Positions 9,012-16,454 of a stretch of DNA of 64,000 nucleotides are shown here, piece after piece; position 1 is the first letter of the stretch, and every line of letters begins with the position of its first letter. The DNA lies in contig NZ_JACEMT010000041.1 in assembly GCF_013868415.1 (NCBI RefSeq), forward strand, positions 186,001 to 250,000, given 5' to 3'. The notes below the pieces were generated by a model. That model was not told the DNA's origin and searched no databases. It saw nothing but the letters and a program-made list of their open reading frames with translations. This DNA is from Marinobacterium marinum. Lineage in GTDB: Bacteria; Pseudomonadota; Gammaproteobacteria; Pseudomonadales; Balneatricaceae. Both the position numbers and the translations under genes were made by a program.

Positions 9012-9257
9012 TCAGCCAGCCCCTTTACGAATAAGATACTCATAGATTTCATCTTCCAGCACCACTTGATGCATCAACTCATGGCCCAGAAAAGTACAGA
9101 ACTTGGGAATGTCACGCTGTGTAGACGGGTCTGTCGCAATCACCAGCAACACCTCGCCTGCCGACATTTCACGCACCTTGTTATGCAACAGCATGACCGG
9201 TTCGGGGCAAAGCAGCCCGCTCGCGTCAAGCCTGTAATCTGCATTGGATGTCTTCAT
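9012..9257 (-). CDS. tusA: TusA family sulfur carrier protein
   Basis: An 81-residue protein with the family signature [12 protein letters not shown], in which the single cysteine carries persulfide sulfur. In E. coli TusA takes sulfur from IscS and passes it to the TusBCD relay for 2-thiouridine formation in tRNA wobble bases, and also influences molybdenum cofactor synthesis. The C-terminal half ([19 protein letters not shown]) fits the two-layer alpha/beta fold. I chose the ATG at 9257 over the longer frame because it gives the standard length and N-terminus. It is the first gene of an apparent tusA-proQ-trxC unit. Confidence 0.9.
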   Translation of the reverse strand: MKTSNADYRLDASGLLCPEPVMLLHNKVREMSAGEVLLVIATDPSTQRDIPKFCTFLGHELMHQVVLEDEIYEYLIRKGAG

Positions 9258-9348
9258 GCGGGTCAAATACTCCCCCGACGCACAATGAATGTTAAATATT
9301 TTGCATCCTGCCACTGATACAGGCTTGCGACCTTCCAAGAAGCGATTA

Positions 9349-9362
9349 TCCTGATATCAGGA
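9349..9362. promoter_or_regulatory. Perfect 14-bp palindrome upstream of the monooxygenase-like gene
   Basis: TCCTGATATCAGGA is a perfect palindrome, 22 bp before the ATG at 9385 and just before its AAGGAG. It lies in the divergent region between tusA and the small gene. It resembles a dimeric repressor operator, but the protein is unknown. Confidence 0.35.
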
Positions 9363-9384
9363 CCATCTCTCAAGGAGTTAGCTG

Positions 9385-9666
9385 ATGATTCGTGTACTGA
9401 TTGAACGCCATATCGCCGATGAACTGAGCGAGCACTATGAACGCGCCTCTCGCGAAACGCTGCAAAAAGCGATGCATTCTCCCGGCTTCATCTCCGGCGA
9501 AGCGCTGCACAACACCAGCGATCCCTGTCACCGCCTTATTCTGGCGACTTATCGATCTGAACATGATTGGCAACTCTGGTACGCCTCGACGGAACGACGC
9601 AGCATGATGGACACCATCACTCCCATGCTGACAACCGAAGAGAAAATAACCGTTTTCGAGCACTGA
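9385..9666 (+). CDS. Putative antibiotic-biosynthesis-monooxygenase-fold (ABM) protein
   Basis: A 93-residue protein that starts MIRVLIERHI and contains the region GFISGEALHNTSDPCHRLILATYRSEHDWQLWYAS. This pattern, with strands at both ends and a W-x-x-W helix, is typical of small dimeric ferredoxin-like-fold ABM proteins. Members include quinol monooxygenases and haem-degrading enzymes, but many have no known substrate, and I cannot assign one here. The ATG is preceded by AAGGAG at a good distance. The gene is divergent from tusA and converges on rlmM. A 14-bp palindrome upstream suggests its own regulation. Confidence 0.65.
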   Translation: MIRVLIERHIADELSEHYERASRETLQKAMHSPGFISGEALHNTSDPCHRLILATYRSEHDWQLWYASTERRSMMDTITPMLTTEEKITVFEH

Positions 9667-9667
9667 T

Positions 9668-10747
9668 TCAGTGCTCCGGTGTCAGTGACAGCCAACAGGT
9701 AATCTCTTCTCGGTCATGATAAAGATGGCGCGCCTGCAAACGGTACTTGATACCCGCCTCGGCCAGCGCCTCGCGCAAACGTTCCAGGCAGCGCTCAACC
9801 TCGTCGAAACGCTGCTTCATGGGCAGCTTGAGATTGAACATGGCGTTTCGGCACCAGCCATTGAGCGCCCACTGCAGCATTAATTCCGTCACCCGCGCCG
9901 GCTTATCCACCACGTCACATACCATCCAGTCGACAGGCTTGGAAGGCACGAAGGTAAAGGCATCCTCACGGCGATGCTCCACCTGCCCACTATCCATCAG
10001 TGCTTCGTTCATCGGGCCGTTGTCCACCGCCGTCACGAACATGTGCCGATTAACCAGCTGCCACGTCCAGCCCCCCGGCGCTGCGCCCAGGTCCACTGCT
10101 GTCATGCTGCCACGCAGTAATTCTTCTTTGCGCCGCGCCGGGATGAAATAGTGCCAAGCCTCTTCCAGCTTGAGTGTCGACCGACTGGGCGCATGTTTGG
10201 GGAACTTGAGTCTCAACACTCCCATCGGCCAGGGCGAACTGTTGCCAACTGGCGCAACACCTACCCACAAGGTACGCCCTGTCAAGACAAACACATGCAA
10301 CCGCCACTCGGCTCTTTGCTTGCGTGGCAACATCAGGCCATCACGGCGCAGTCCCTGCGCAAGTGCCGAACCGAATTTACGTGCGAAACCCTGCAACTCA
10401 CGCCCATCAGTCGTATCGGCAACTTCGACCACCAGCTCACCGGTTTCCGGCAGCTCGGCCACCAACTCCCGAATCGGCCCGATTCGATCCGATGCGGACA
10501 AATCATCCAGGCGCGGCATGCACGCTACCCACTGCCGAGCGAAAACCAGGGCGCGAAAGCTCAGCTTGCGCATCGCCGACAGGGCCCCACCGGGCTCATG
10601 GCAATGATAGAGAACATATCCCTGGGCTGATTCAAACTGCGGATAGCCATATATTCCCACCTCGGCACAGCGAGTTGTTATTTCAGCGGCACATTCCTTT
10701 TCAAAACCGGAACGGCAGTACAGCAACAGTGTGTTTACGTCAGTCAT
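9668..10747 (-). CDS. rlmM: 23S rRNA 2'-O-ribose methyltransferase RlmM
   Basis: Methylates the ribose of C2498 in 23S rRNA using S-adenosylmethionine. The 359 residues have an N-terminal THUMP-like RNA-binding part and a C-terminal Rossmann methyltransferase domain with motif I VDLGAAPGGW, the WMVCDVVDKP acidic motif and the lysine motif FNLKLPMKQ of the K-D-K-E tetrad. Length and the substrate-binding motif APVGNSSPWPMGVLRLK match the family well. The ATG at 10747 has GGGGAG just upstream. It is a single gene, divergent from the cbb3 oxidase operon. Confidence 0.95.
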   Translation of the reverse strand: MTDVNTLLLYCRSGFEKECAAEITTRCAEVGIYGYPQFESAQGYVLYHCHEPGGALSAMRKLSFRALVFARQWVACMPRLDDLSASDRIGPIRELVAELPETGELVVEVADTTDGRELQGFARKFGSALAQGLRRDGLMLPRKQRAEWRLHVFVLTGRTLWVGVAPVGNSSPWPMGVLRLKFPKHAPSRSTLKLEEAWHYFIPARRKEELLRGSMTAVDLGAAPGGWTWQLVNRHMFVTAVDNGPMNEALMDSGQVEHRREDAFTFVPSKPVDWMVCDVVDKPARVTELMLQWALNGWCRNAMFNLKLPMKQRFDEVERCLERLREALAEAGIKYRLQARHLYHDREEITCWLSLTPEH

Positions 10748-10845
10748 GAATTCTCCCCAAATGCCCGCGCACTATAGTAATCCATTGGTCTAATAACAAC
10801 TGCACTTAAGCGTTATGCCACCCTCAAAAACCTCCGATAACAGCC

Positions 10846-10859
10846 TTGATCCATATCAA
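10846..10859. promoter_or_regulatory. Perfect Anr/Fnr-type box upstream of ccoN
   Basis: TTGATCCATATCAA matches the TTGAT-N4-ATCAA consensus at all ten fixed positions. cbb3 operons are classic Fnr/Anr targets and an anr gene lies about 10 kb downstream. The box is about 285 bp from the ccoN start, and I see no good -10 at the class II distance, so the exact start of transcription is unclear. Confidence 0.7.
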
Positions 10860-11064
10860 TCAAAACCTTGTATCAAACAAAAAACACCCTGAAAACGCGC
10901 TGCCAAAAGCCTCTGGCATGGAGAAAAACGCTTCTTCTCACCCCACGAGATAACCCTACCTGATTGAATCCGTTGAAATATCCATATAAATGCCAAATGA
11001 CCGCAAAATTACAAAATCAAAAACTGTCCTGCGACAATAAACCACAGTTAAAGGTTCCATCACA

Positions 11065-11093
11065 TTGAAATACCGTGGGTATTCCCAGATAAT
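11065..11093 (+). promoter_or_regulatory. Sigma70-like promoter of ccoN with a palindrome in the spacer
   Basis: TTGAAA (11065-11070) and GATAAT (11088-11093) are separated by exactly 17 bp. This would start transcription near 11100, about 44 bases before the ccoN ATG. The spacer contains AATACC-GTG-GGTATT (11069-11083), a 6-bp-arm inverted repeat that overlaps the last bases of the -35 element and could be a repressor operator. Confidence 0.5.
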
Positions 11094-11143
11094 TGCCGGT
11101 GGAACTCTTCTTACTACTATTAGCTTGTTGATGAGAGCCTGAC

Positions 11144-12574
11144 ATGAGCACTGCAACTGAACACCCGACTTACAACTACAAAGTCGTGCGCCAGTTCGCC
11201 ATCATGACGGTGGTCTGGGGCATCGTCGGTATGGGCGTTGGCGTCTTGATCGCCGCCCAGCTGGTGTGGCCTGCACTGAACTTTGATATTCCCTGGTTGA
11301 CCTACGGACGCATCCGTCCGTTACATACCAACGCGGTAATCTTCGCGTTTGGTGGCTGCGCACTGTTCGCGACCTCGTACTACGTGGTTCAGCGTACTTG
11401 CCAAACCCGACTGTTTTCCGACTCTCTGGCGTCGTTTACATTCTGGGGCTGGCAAGCCGTAATCCTGGCTGCGGCCATCACCCTGCCAATGGGTCTGACC
11501 AGCACCAAGGAATACGCAGAGCTGGAGTGGCCGATCGACATTCTGCTCGCCGTTGTCTGGGTCAGCTACGCCATTGTTTTCATGGGCACTGTCAAGAACC
11601 GCAAGACGTCTCACATCTACGTGGGCAACTGGTTCTACATGGCGTTCATCATCACCGTTGCGGTGCTGCATATCGTCAACAGCCTGGCTATCCCCGTCAC
11701 TCTGACCAAGTCCTATTCCGTTTATCCGGGCACCGTGGACGCCATGGTTCAGTGGTGGTACGGCCATAACGCGGTAGGCTTCTTCCTGACCGCCGGCTTC
11801 CTGGGCATGATGTACTACTTCGTACCCAAGCAGGCCGAACGTCCGATCTACTCGTACCGTCTGTCGATCGTACACTTCTGGGCTCTGATCGCGACCTACA
11901 TCTGGGCCGGTGGTCACCACCTGCACTACTCTGCTCTGCCTGACTGGACTCAGTCCGTAGGCATGGTAATGTCCCTGATCCTGTTGGCTCCCTCTTGGGG
12001 CGGCATGATCAACGGCATGATGACCCTGTCCGGCGCCTGGCACAAACTGCGCACCGACCCGATCCTGCGCTTCCTGGTGGTATCCCTGTCCTTCTACGGC
12101 ATGTCCACCTTCGAAGGCCCGATGATGTCCATCAAGACCGTTAACGCCCTGTCTCACAACACTGACTGGACCGTTGGCCACGTACACGCCGGCGCCCTGG
12201 GCTGGGTTGCGATGATCTCCATCGGTGCGGTGTACCACATGATCCCGAAACTGTTCGGCAAGGCTCAGATGTACTCTGTTGGCCTGATCAACACCCACTT
12301 CTGGCTGGCAACCATCGGTACCGTTCTGTACATCTGTTCCATGTGGGTCAACGGTATCCTGCAGGGTCTGATGTGGCGTGCGGTTAACGAAGACGGCACC
12401 CTGACTTACAGCTTCGTCGAAGCGTTGGAAGCCAGCCACCACGGCTACCTGGTGCGCTGGATCGGCGGCTGCTTCTTCCTGACCGGCATGCTGCTGATGG
12501 CCTTCAACGTTTGGCAGACCGTGCGCAGCGGCAGCTCCGTCAAGGCAGCTGAACCGTCTGCCCAGGCGGCCTGA
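11144..12574 (+). CDS. ccoN: cbb3-type cytochrome c oxidase subunit I
   Basis: Catalytic subunit of the high-affinity cbb3 terminal oxidase, which reduces O2 to water at low oxygen and pumps protons. The 476 residues form about 12 membrane segments. Visible ligand motifs include the haem/CuB histidines in [17 protein letters not shown] and [17 protein letters not shown], and the HVHAGALGW motif near the C-terminal third. Length and motifs match CcoN over the whole protein. It is first in ccoNOQP; ccoO follows after 22 bp. Upstream are an Anr-type box and a sigma70-like promoter. Confidence 0.97.
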   Translation: MSTATEHPTYNYKVVRQFAIMTVVWGIVGMGVGVLIAAQLVWPALNFDIPWLTYGRIRPLHTNAVIFAFGGCALFATSYYVVQRTCQTRLFSDSLASFTFWGWQAVILAAAITLPMGLTSTKEYAELEWPIDILLAVVWVSYAIVFMGTVKNRKTSHIYVGNWFYMAFIITVAVLHIVNSLAIPVTLTKSYSVYPGTVDAMVQWWYGHNAVGFFLTAGFLGMMYYFVPKQAERPIYSYRLSIVHFWALIATYIWAGGHHLHYSALPDWTQSVGMVMSLILLAPSWGGMINGMMTLSGAWHKLRTDPILRFLVVSLSFYGMSTFEGPMMSIKTVNALSHNTDWTVGHVHAGALGWVAMISIGAVYHMIPKLFGKAQMYSVGLINTHFWLATIGTVLYICSMWVNGILQGLMWRAVNEDGTLTYSFVEALEASHHGYLVRWIGGCFFLTGMLLMAFNVWQTVRSGSSVKAAEPSAQAA

Positions 12575-12596
12575 TTGAGACGAGGAGCAGAAAGCA

Positions 12597-13217
12597 ATGA
12601 TCAAACACGAAACGATTGAAAAGAATATCGGCCTGATGATCCTGCTGATCATCATCGTGATCAGCGGTGGTGGTCTGGCCGAGATCGTACCGCTGTTCTT
12701 CCAGAGCTCTACGACCAAGCCGATTGAAGGCCTGCGTACTTACAACGCGCTGGAACTGGAAGGTCGTGACATCTACATCCGTGAAGGCTGTCATGTATGT
12801 CACACTCAGATGATCCGCCCGTTCCGTGCCGAAACGGAGCGCTATGGTCACTACTCCACTGCCAACGAGTTCGTTTGGGAACACCCCTTCCTGTGGGGCT
12901 CCAAGCGTACCGGTCCGGACCTGGCTCGCGTGGGCGGCCGCTACTCCGACGACTGGCAGAAGGCTCACCTGTACAACCCGCGTGACGTGGTACCCGAGTC
13001 CAAGATGCCGTCCTACCCTTGGCTGTTCGAGAACAAGCTGACCGGCAAGGACACCGCTGCCAAAATGACAGCGCTGCGCAAACTGGGCGTCCCGTACACC
13101 GATGAACAGATCAGTACTGCACGTGAAGACGTACAGGGTAAGACCGAGATCGACGCCCTGGTTTCTTACCTGCAGTCCTTGGGTAAAACCCATTCTGTTT
13201 ATACAAACCAACGGTAA
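12597..13217 (+). CDS. ccoO: cbb3-type cytochrome c oxidase subunit II (monohaem cytochrome c)
   Basis: A 206-residue membrane-anchored monohaem c-type cytochrome. A single N-terminal membrane helix (about 11-33) is followed by a periplasmic domain with the haem-binding CHVCH at residues 65-69 (C65, C68, H69). A methionine in SKMPSYPW is the likely axial ligand. It passes electrons from CcoP to the CcoN active site. The ribosome binding site GAGGAG lies about 9 bases upstream of the ATG. It sits between ccoN and ccoQ as expected. Confidence 0.96.
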   Translation: MIKHETIEKNIGLMILLIIIVISGGGLAEIVPLFFQSSTTKPIEGLRTYNALELEGRDIYIREGCHVCHTQMIRPFRAETERYGHYSTANEFVWEHPFLWGSKRTGPDLARVGGRYSDDWQKAHLYNPRDVVPESKMPSYPWLFENKLTGKDTAAKMTALRKLGVPYTDEQISTAREDVQGKTEIDALVSYLQSLGKTHSVYTNQR

Positions 13218-13223
13218 TTTTCC

Positions 13224-13415
13224 GTGAGTTATGAGGTTTATGGTCCCTACCTGCCAGTTCTGATGCTGGTTACGTTTATCGGCCTTTTCGCCTGGGTGCT
13301 ACTGCCCGGCAACAAGAAAGGTTTCGATGAGGCATCTCAGCTTCCCTTCGCCGACGAAGAGAAGACTGATGAACCGGGTCAGGATGGGACCCATAACAGG
13401 AGAGACAACAAATGA
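13224..13415 (+). CDS. ccoQ: cbb3 oxidase subunit CcoQ
   Basis: A 63-residue protein with one membrane helix (about 9-28) followed by a short, acidic, hydrophilic tail, the usual CcoQ/FixQ layout. It is thought to stabilise the assembled oxidase, especially in the presence of oxygen. The start is a GTG at 13224, 6 bp after the ccoO stop. Its 3' end overlaps the ccoP start by four bases (ATGA), indicating translational coupling. Confidence 0.9.
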   Translation: MSYEVYGPYLPVLMLVTFIGLFAWVLLPGNKKGFDEASQLPFADEEKTDEPGQDGTHNRRDNK

Positions 13416-14308
13416 GTGCTTTCTGGAGCGCATGGGTAACCGTTATTACCCTGGCAGTTATTTTCGGCTGCGCCTGGCTACTCTTCGCGACGCGCAAGGG
13501 TGAAAAGTTCAAGGAAACGACCGACCAGACCGTTGGTCACGCATTCGATGGCATTGAAGAGTTTGATAACCCGCTGCCGCAGTGGTGGTTCTACCTGTTC
13601 GTAGCAACCGTCATCTTCGGCCTGGGCTACCTGATGCTCTACCCGGGCCTGGGTAACTTCAAGGGCCTGCTGGGCTGGACTTCCACCAACCAGTGGGAAG
13701 CCGAAATGCAGCACGCTGAAGAAGTGTACCGCCCGGTCTTTGCCAAGTATGCGGCCTTGTCTATCGAAGACCTGCAGAAGCCTGAACACGAAGCCGGTCT
13801 GAAAATGGGTCAGCGCATGTTCGCCAACAACTGCTCCGTATGTCACGGCTCGGCAGGTACTGGCGCCATCGGTTTCCCGAACCTGACCGACAGCGACTGG
13901 CTCTATGGCGGTAACCCGGCCACCATCAAGCAGACCATCACACACGGTCGTACCGGCGCAATGCCCCCCTGGGGCGAAGTGCTGGGCGAAGATGGTGTAC
14001 GTGACGTGGCCAGCTATGTCATGACCCTGAGCGGCCAGGACGCGGTTGCCGGTACCGATATCGGTAATGGTGAACGTCAGTTCCAGGCCCTGTGCACGGC
14101 CTGTCACGGTGCTGACGGTGAGGGCATGCATGCGCTGGGCGCACCCAACCTGACCGACGACGTATGGCTGTATGGCAGCGAGTTCAAAAACATCGCCCAT
14201 ACCATTCGTGCAGGTCGTGCGGGTGTCATGCCTGCACAGAAGGATCTTTTGTCTGAAGACAAGATCCACCTGATCGCCGCTTACGTGTACAGCTTGTCCA
14301 ACAAGTAA
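13412..14308 (+). CDS. ccoP: cbb3-type cytochrome c oxidase subunit III (dihaem cytochrome c)
   Basis: A 298-residue dihaem cytochrome c that accepts electrons from soluble or membrane cytochromes. Two N-terminal membrane helices (about 5-25 and 58-78) are followed by two cytochrome c domains with CSVCH at 141-145 and CTACH at 228-232. Each is followed by its methionine ligand region (GAMPPWG and GVMPAQK). The two-helix N-terminus is the form found in Pseudomonas-like bacteria. It ends the ccoNOQP operon and is followed by a strong terminator. Confidence 0.97.
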   Translation: MSAFWSAWVTVITLAVIFGCAWLLFATRKGEKFKETTDQTVGHAFDGIEEFDNPLPQWWFYLFVATVIFGLGYLMLYPGLGNFKGLLGWTSTNQWEAEMQHAEEVYRPVFAKYAALSIEDLQKPEHEAGLKMGQRMFANNCSVCHGSAGTGAIGFPNLTDSDWLYGGNPATIKQTITHGRTGAMPPWGEVLGEDGVRDVASYVMTLSGQDAVAGTDIGNGERQFQALCTACHGADGEGMHALGAPNLTDDVWLYGSEFKNIAHTIRAGRAGVMPAQKDLLSEDKIHLIAAYVYSLSNK

Positions 14309-14323
14309 ACCCGTTCGGCTGAC

Positions 14324-14361
14324 AAAAAGGCGGCATGACGCAGGTCATGTCGCCTTTTTTG
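14324..14361 (+). terminator. Intrinsic terminator after ccoNOQP
   Basis: A long stem (AAAAAGGCGgCATGAC / GTCATGtCGCCTTTTTT, one internal mismatch, loop GCAG) is followed by a run of T. It lies 16 bp after the ccoP stop and should end the structural operon, separating it from ccoGHIS. Confidence 0.88.
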
Positions 14362-14440
14362 TTACCGGACTAGTATAATATTCAGCATTCCTAATAAATT
14401 TGGAATAGACCTGTCGACGTAATCAGTAGTAGGTACTGGC

Positions 14441-15865
14441 ATGAATCAGATACCGGTAAAAGACGTAACCCCTCGCAAAGATGGCAAGGAGCAGGCTGAG
14501 TCCTACAACCTCTACGCCAAACGCGAGCACATTTACGTCAAATTTTACAAAGGCTTGTTCAAGAACCTCCGTGTGGCATCCGGCGTACTGATGCTGGCCA
14601 TGTTTTACGGGGTTTCCTGGATTCAGTATGACGGCCGCCAAGCCGTTCTGTTTGACCTCCCCAACCGTCAGTTTCATATTTTCGGCCTGACATTCTGGCC
14701 CCAGGATTTCGTACTGCTGTCCTGGCTGCTGATCATTCTGGCCTTTACCCTGTTTTTCGTGACCGTATTTGCCGGCCGTCTCTGGTGTGGCTACTCCTGC
14801 CCACAGTTTGTCTGGACCTGGCTGTTCATGTGGGTAGAACGCATCACCGAAGGCGACCGCAACAAGCGCATGCGTCTCGACAAGCAACCGATGAGCGGCG
14901 AAAAATTTGCACGCAAAACGGCCAAGCACTTGCTGTGGGTAGTGATCGCCATCGCCTCGGCCATTGCCTTTGTCGGTTATTTCTCACCTATCCGTGAATT
15001 GATCCCCAACATCATGGTCTGGGACCTGGGTCCCTGGGAAACCTGGTGGCTGGCCTTTTTCGTAGTTGCAACCTACGGCAACGCCGGCTGGTTGCGCGAA
15101 CAGGTCTGCATCTACATGTGTCCCTACGCCCGCTTCCAGAGCGTCATGTTCGACCAGGATACGCTGATCATTTCCTATGACGAAGCCCGCGGCGAACCGC
15201 GTGGCAGCCGCAAGAAGAACACCGATAAGGAAGCCGCCGGCCTCGGCGACTGCATTGACTGCCTGGCCTGTGTTCATGTTTGCCCCGTCGGAATCGACAT
15301 CCGTGATGGCCTGCAGTACGAATGCGTCGCCTGCGGCGCCTGCGTAGACGCCTGCGACGATATGATGGACCGGATGGGGTACGCACGTGGACTGGTGCGC
15401 TACACAACCGAGCACGCCCTCAGCGGCAACAAGACCAAACTGCTGCGTCCACGCCTGATTGGCTACTTCGCTGCCCTGCTGATCATGTCCGGCGCCTTCG
15501 CCTGGGCCATTGCCGACCGCGTCCCGCTGGAAGTCGATGTCATTCGCGACCGAGGCCAGTTGTACAACAACACGCCGTCCGGTCTGATCGAAAACATCTA
15601 TACACTGAAGATCGCCAACAAGGAGCAGGTCGATCATCGCTATACCATTTCGGTATCAGGTCTGGAGGGCATCAAGATCGCCACCGACCCCGAAATTGCG
15701 ATCGCAGCTGGCGAACTGCTGACCTACCCGGTACGTCTGCAGATCAGCCCCGATAACCTGCCATCGAACAACTCGACCATTCGCTTCAAGGTTGAGGCCA
15801 TCAGCGATTCAGGTATCAGCATTGAAACTGAAAACCGTTTCCTGGGTCCCATACCACAACGGTAG
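14441..15865 (+). CDS. ccoG: Cytochrome c oxidase accessory protein CcoG (RdxA/FixG family)
   Basis: A 474-residue polytopic membrane ferredoxin-like protein that acts in cbb3 maturation; the family has been shown to reduce Cu(II) to Cu(I) for the oxidase. N-terminal membrane helices carry the CGYSCPQFVW motif. A cytoplasmic domain has two ferredoxin-like clusters (C271, C274, C277, C281 and C295, C298, C301, C305). The C-terminal immunoglobulin-like periplasmic domain follows another helix at about 345-365. It is the first gene of ccoGHIS, about 130 bp after ccoP and beyond a terminator, so it probably has its own promoter. Confidence 0.95.
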   Translation: MNQIPVKDVTPRKDGKEQAESYNLYAKREHIYVKFYKGLFKNLRVASGVLMLAMFYGVSWIQYDGRQAVLFDLPNRQFHIFGLTFWPQDFVLLSWLLIILAFTLFFVTVFAGRLWCGYSCPQFVWTWLFMWVERITEGDRNKRMRLDKQPMSGEKFARKTAKHLLWVVIAIASAIAFVGYFSPIRELIPNIMVWDLGPWETWWLAFFVVATYGNAGWLREQVCIYMCPYARFQSVMFDQDTLIISYDEARGEPRGSRKKNTDKEAAGLGDCIDCLACVHVCPVGIDIRDGLQYECVACGACVDACDDMMDRMGYARGLVRYTTEHALSGNKTKLLRPRLIGYFAALLIMSGAFAWAIADRVPLEVDVIRDRGQLYNNTPSGLIENIYTLKIANKEQVDHRYTISVSGLEGIKIATDPEIAIAAGELLTYPVRLQISPDNLPSNNSTIRFKVEAISDSGISIETENRFLGPIPQR

Positions 15866-15889
15866 TCCCTGAAAACTTTAATTTAGGTT

Positions 15890-15924
15890 AGAATAACGGC
15901 CGGCTCATCCCCGGCCGTTATTCT
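15890..15924 (+). repeat. Perfect 14-bp inverted repeat between ccoG and ccoH
   Basis: AGAATAACGGCCGG (15890-15903) and its exact complement (15911-15924) enclose a 7-base loop. No T run follows, so it is not a normal intrinsic terminator. The ccoH ribosome binding site AAGGAG lies just outside the stem, so it is not masked. Possible roles are an mRNA processing or stability element, or a transcription pause site; none is proven. Confidence 0.6.
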
Positions 15925-15938
15925 ATGCAAGGAGTGTC

Positions 15939-16454
15939 ATGAACACGCACGTCAACCCCCCTGCTCCCTGGTTCAAGCAACCCTGGCTCTGGTTTATCCT
16001 GGCCCCGCTGATCGCGGTCTTCATTTACTCAAGCTTTTTCATCTACTACGCCATCACCACCAGCGATGGCGTAGTCAAGGAAGACTATTACAAAGTCGCA
16101 CGCGGCATGAACATCGATACATCCAAGATCGATTACGCACGCACGCTGGGCCTGGATGCCGATCTGCGCATGGATACGCTGACCGGTGATATCAACCTGC
16201 GCCTGTCCGGAGCACTGGAGGCCTACCCCCAGATCTTGCACCTGAACATCATCCATCCAACGCATCAGAAATATGACCAGATCCTGGTATTGCGCAGCGT
16301 GGATGGCAAGGGACTTTACACCGGCAGTCTGGAAGGCCACATCAGCGGCAAACGTTACCTGTCACTGGTACCGGATGACGGCGACTGGCAATTACGTCAG
16401 GAAATCCTTCCACCTTTCACTGAGCAGCTTCGCTACTCTCTGACCCCGCAGTGA
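15939..16454 (+). CDS. ccoH: cbb3 oxidase assembly protein CcoH (FixH family)
   Basis: A 171-residue protein with one N-terminal membrane helix (about 17-40) and a periplasmic beta-rich domain. The segment YYAITTSDGVVKEDYYKVARGMN is the recognisable FixH motif, with the helix end followed by the conserved Asp-Tyr-Tyr. It is needed for stable assembly of cbb3 oxidase and interacts with CcoN and CcoP. AAGGAGTGTC precedes the ATG. Its stop overlaps the GTG start of ccoI (GTGA), so the two are translationally coupled. Confidence 0.9.
   Translation: MNTHVNPPAPWFKQPWLWFILAPLIAVFIYSSFFIYYAITTSDGVVKEDYYKVARGMNIDTSKIDYARTLGLDADLRMDTLTGDINLRLSGALEAYPQILHLNIIHPTHQKYDQILVLRSVDGKGLYTGSLEGHISGKRYLSLVPDDGDWQLRQEILPPFTEQLRYSLTPQ

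Larger units (their letters stand above)
10748..11143. other. 396-bp divergent intergenic region between rlmM and ccoN
   Basis: AT-rich relative to its surroundings, with no credible open reading frame. It holds a perfect Anr/Fnr-type box (10846-10859), a sigma70-like core promoter for ccoN (11065-11093) with a palindrome in its spacer, and the rlmM upstream region. The roughly 200 bp between the Anr box and the core promoter shows no clear feature to me. Confidence 0.7.

Noticed and set aside
11321-12718. 465-codon minus-strand frame across ccoN and ccoO
   Set aside because: Shadow of the clearly assigned cbb3 genes; no domain and no ribosome binding site support.
14371-14380. TATAAT after the ccoP terminator as the ccoG promoter
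   Set aside because: No -35 element at a reasonable distance and no extended -10; kept only as a possibility, not as a feature.
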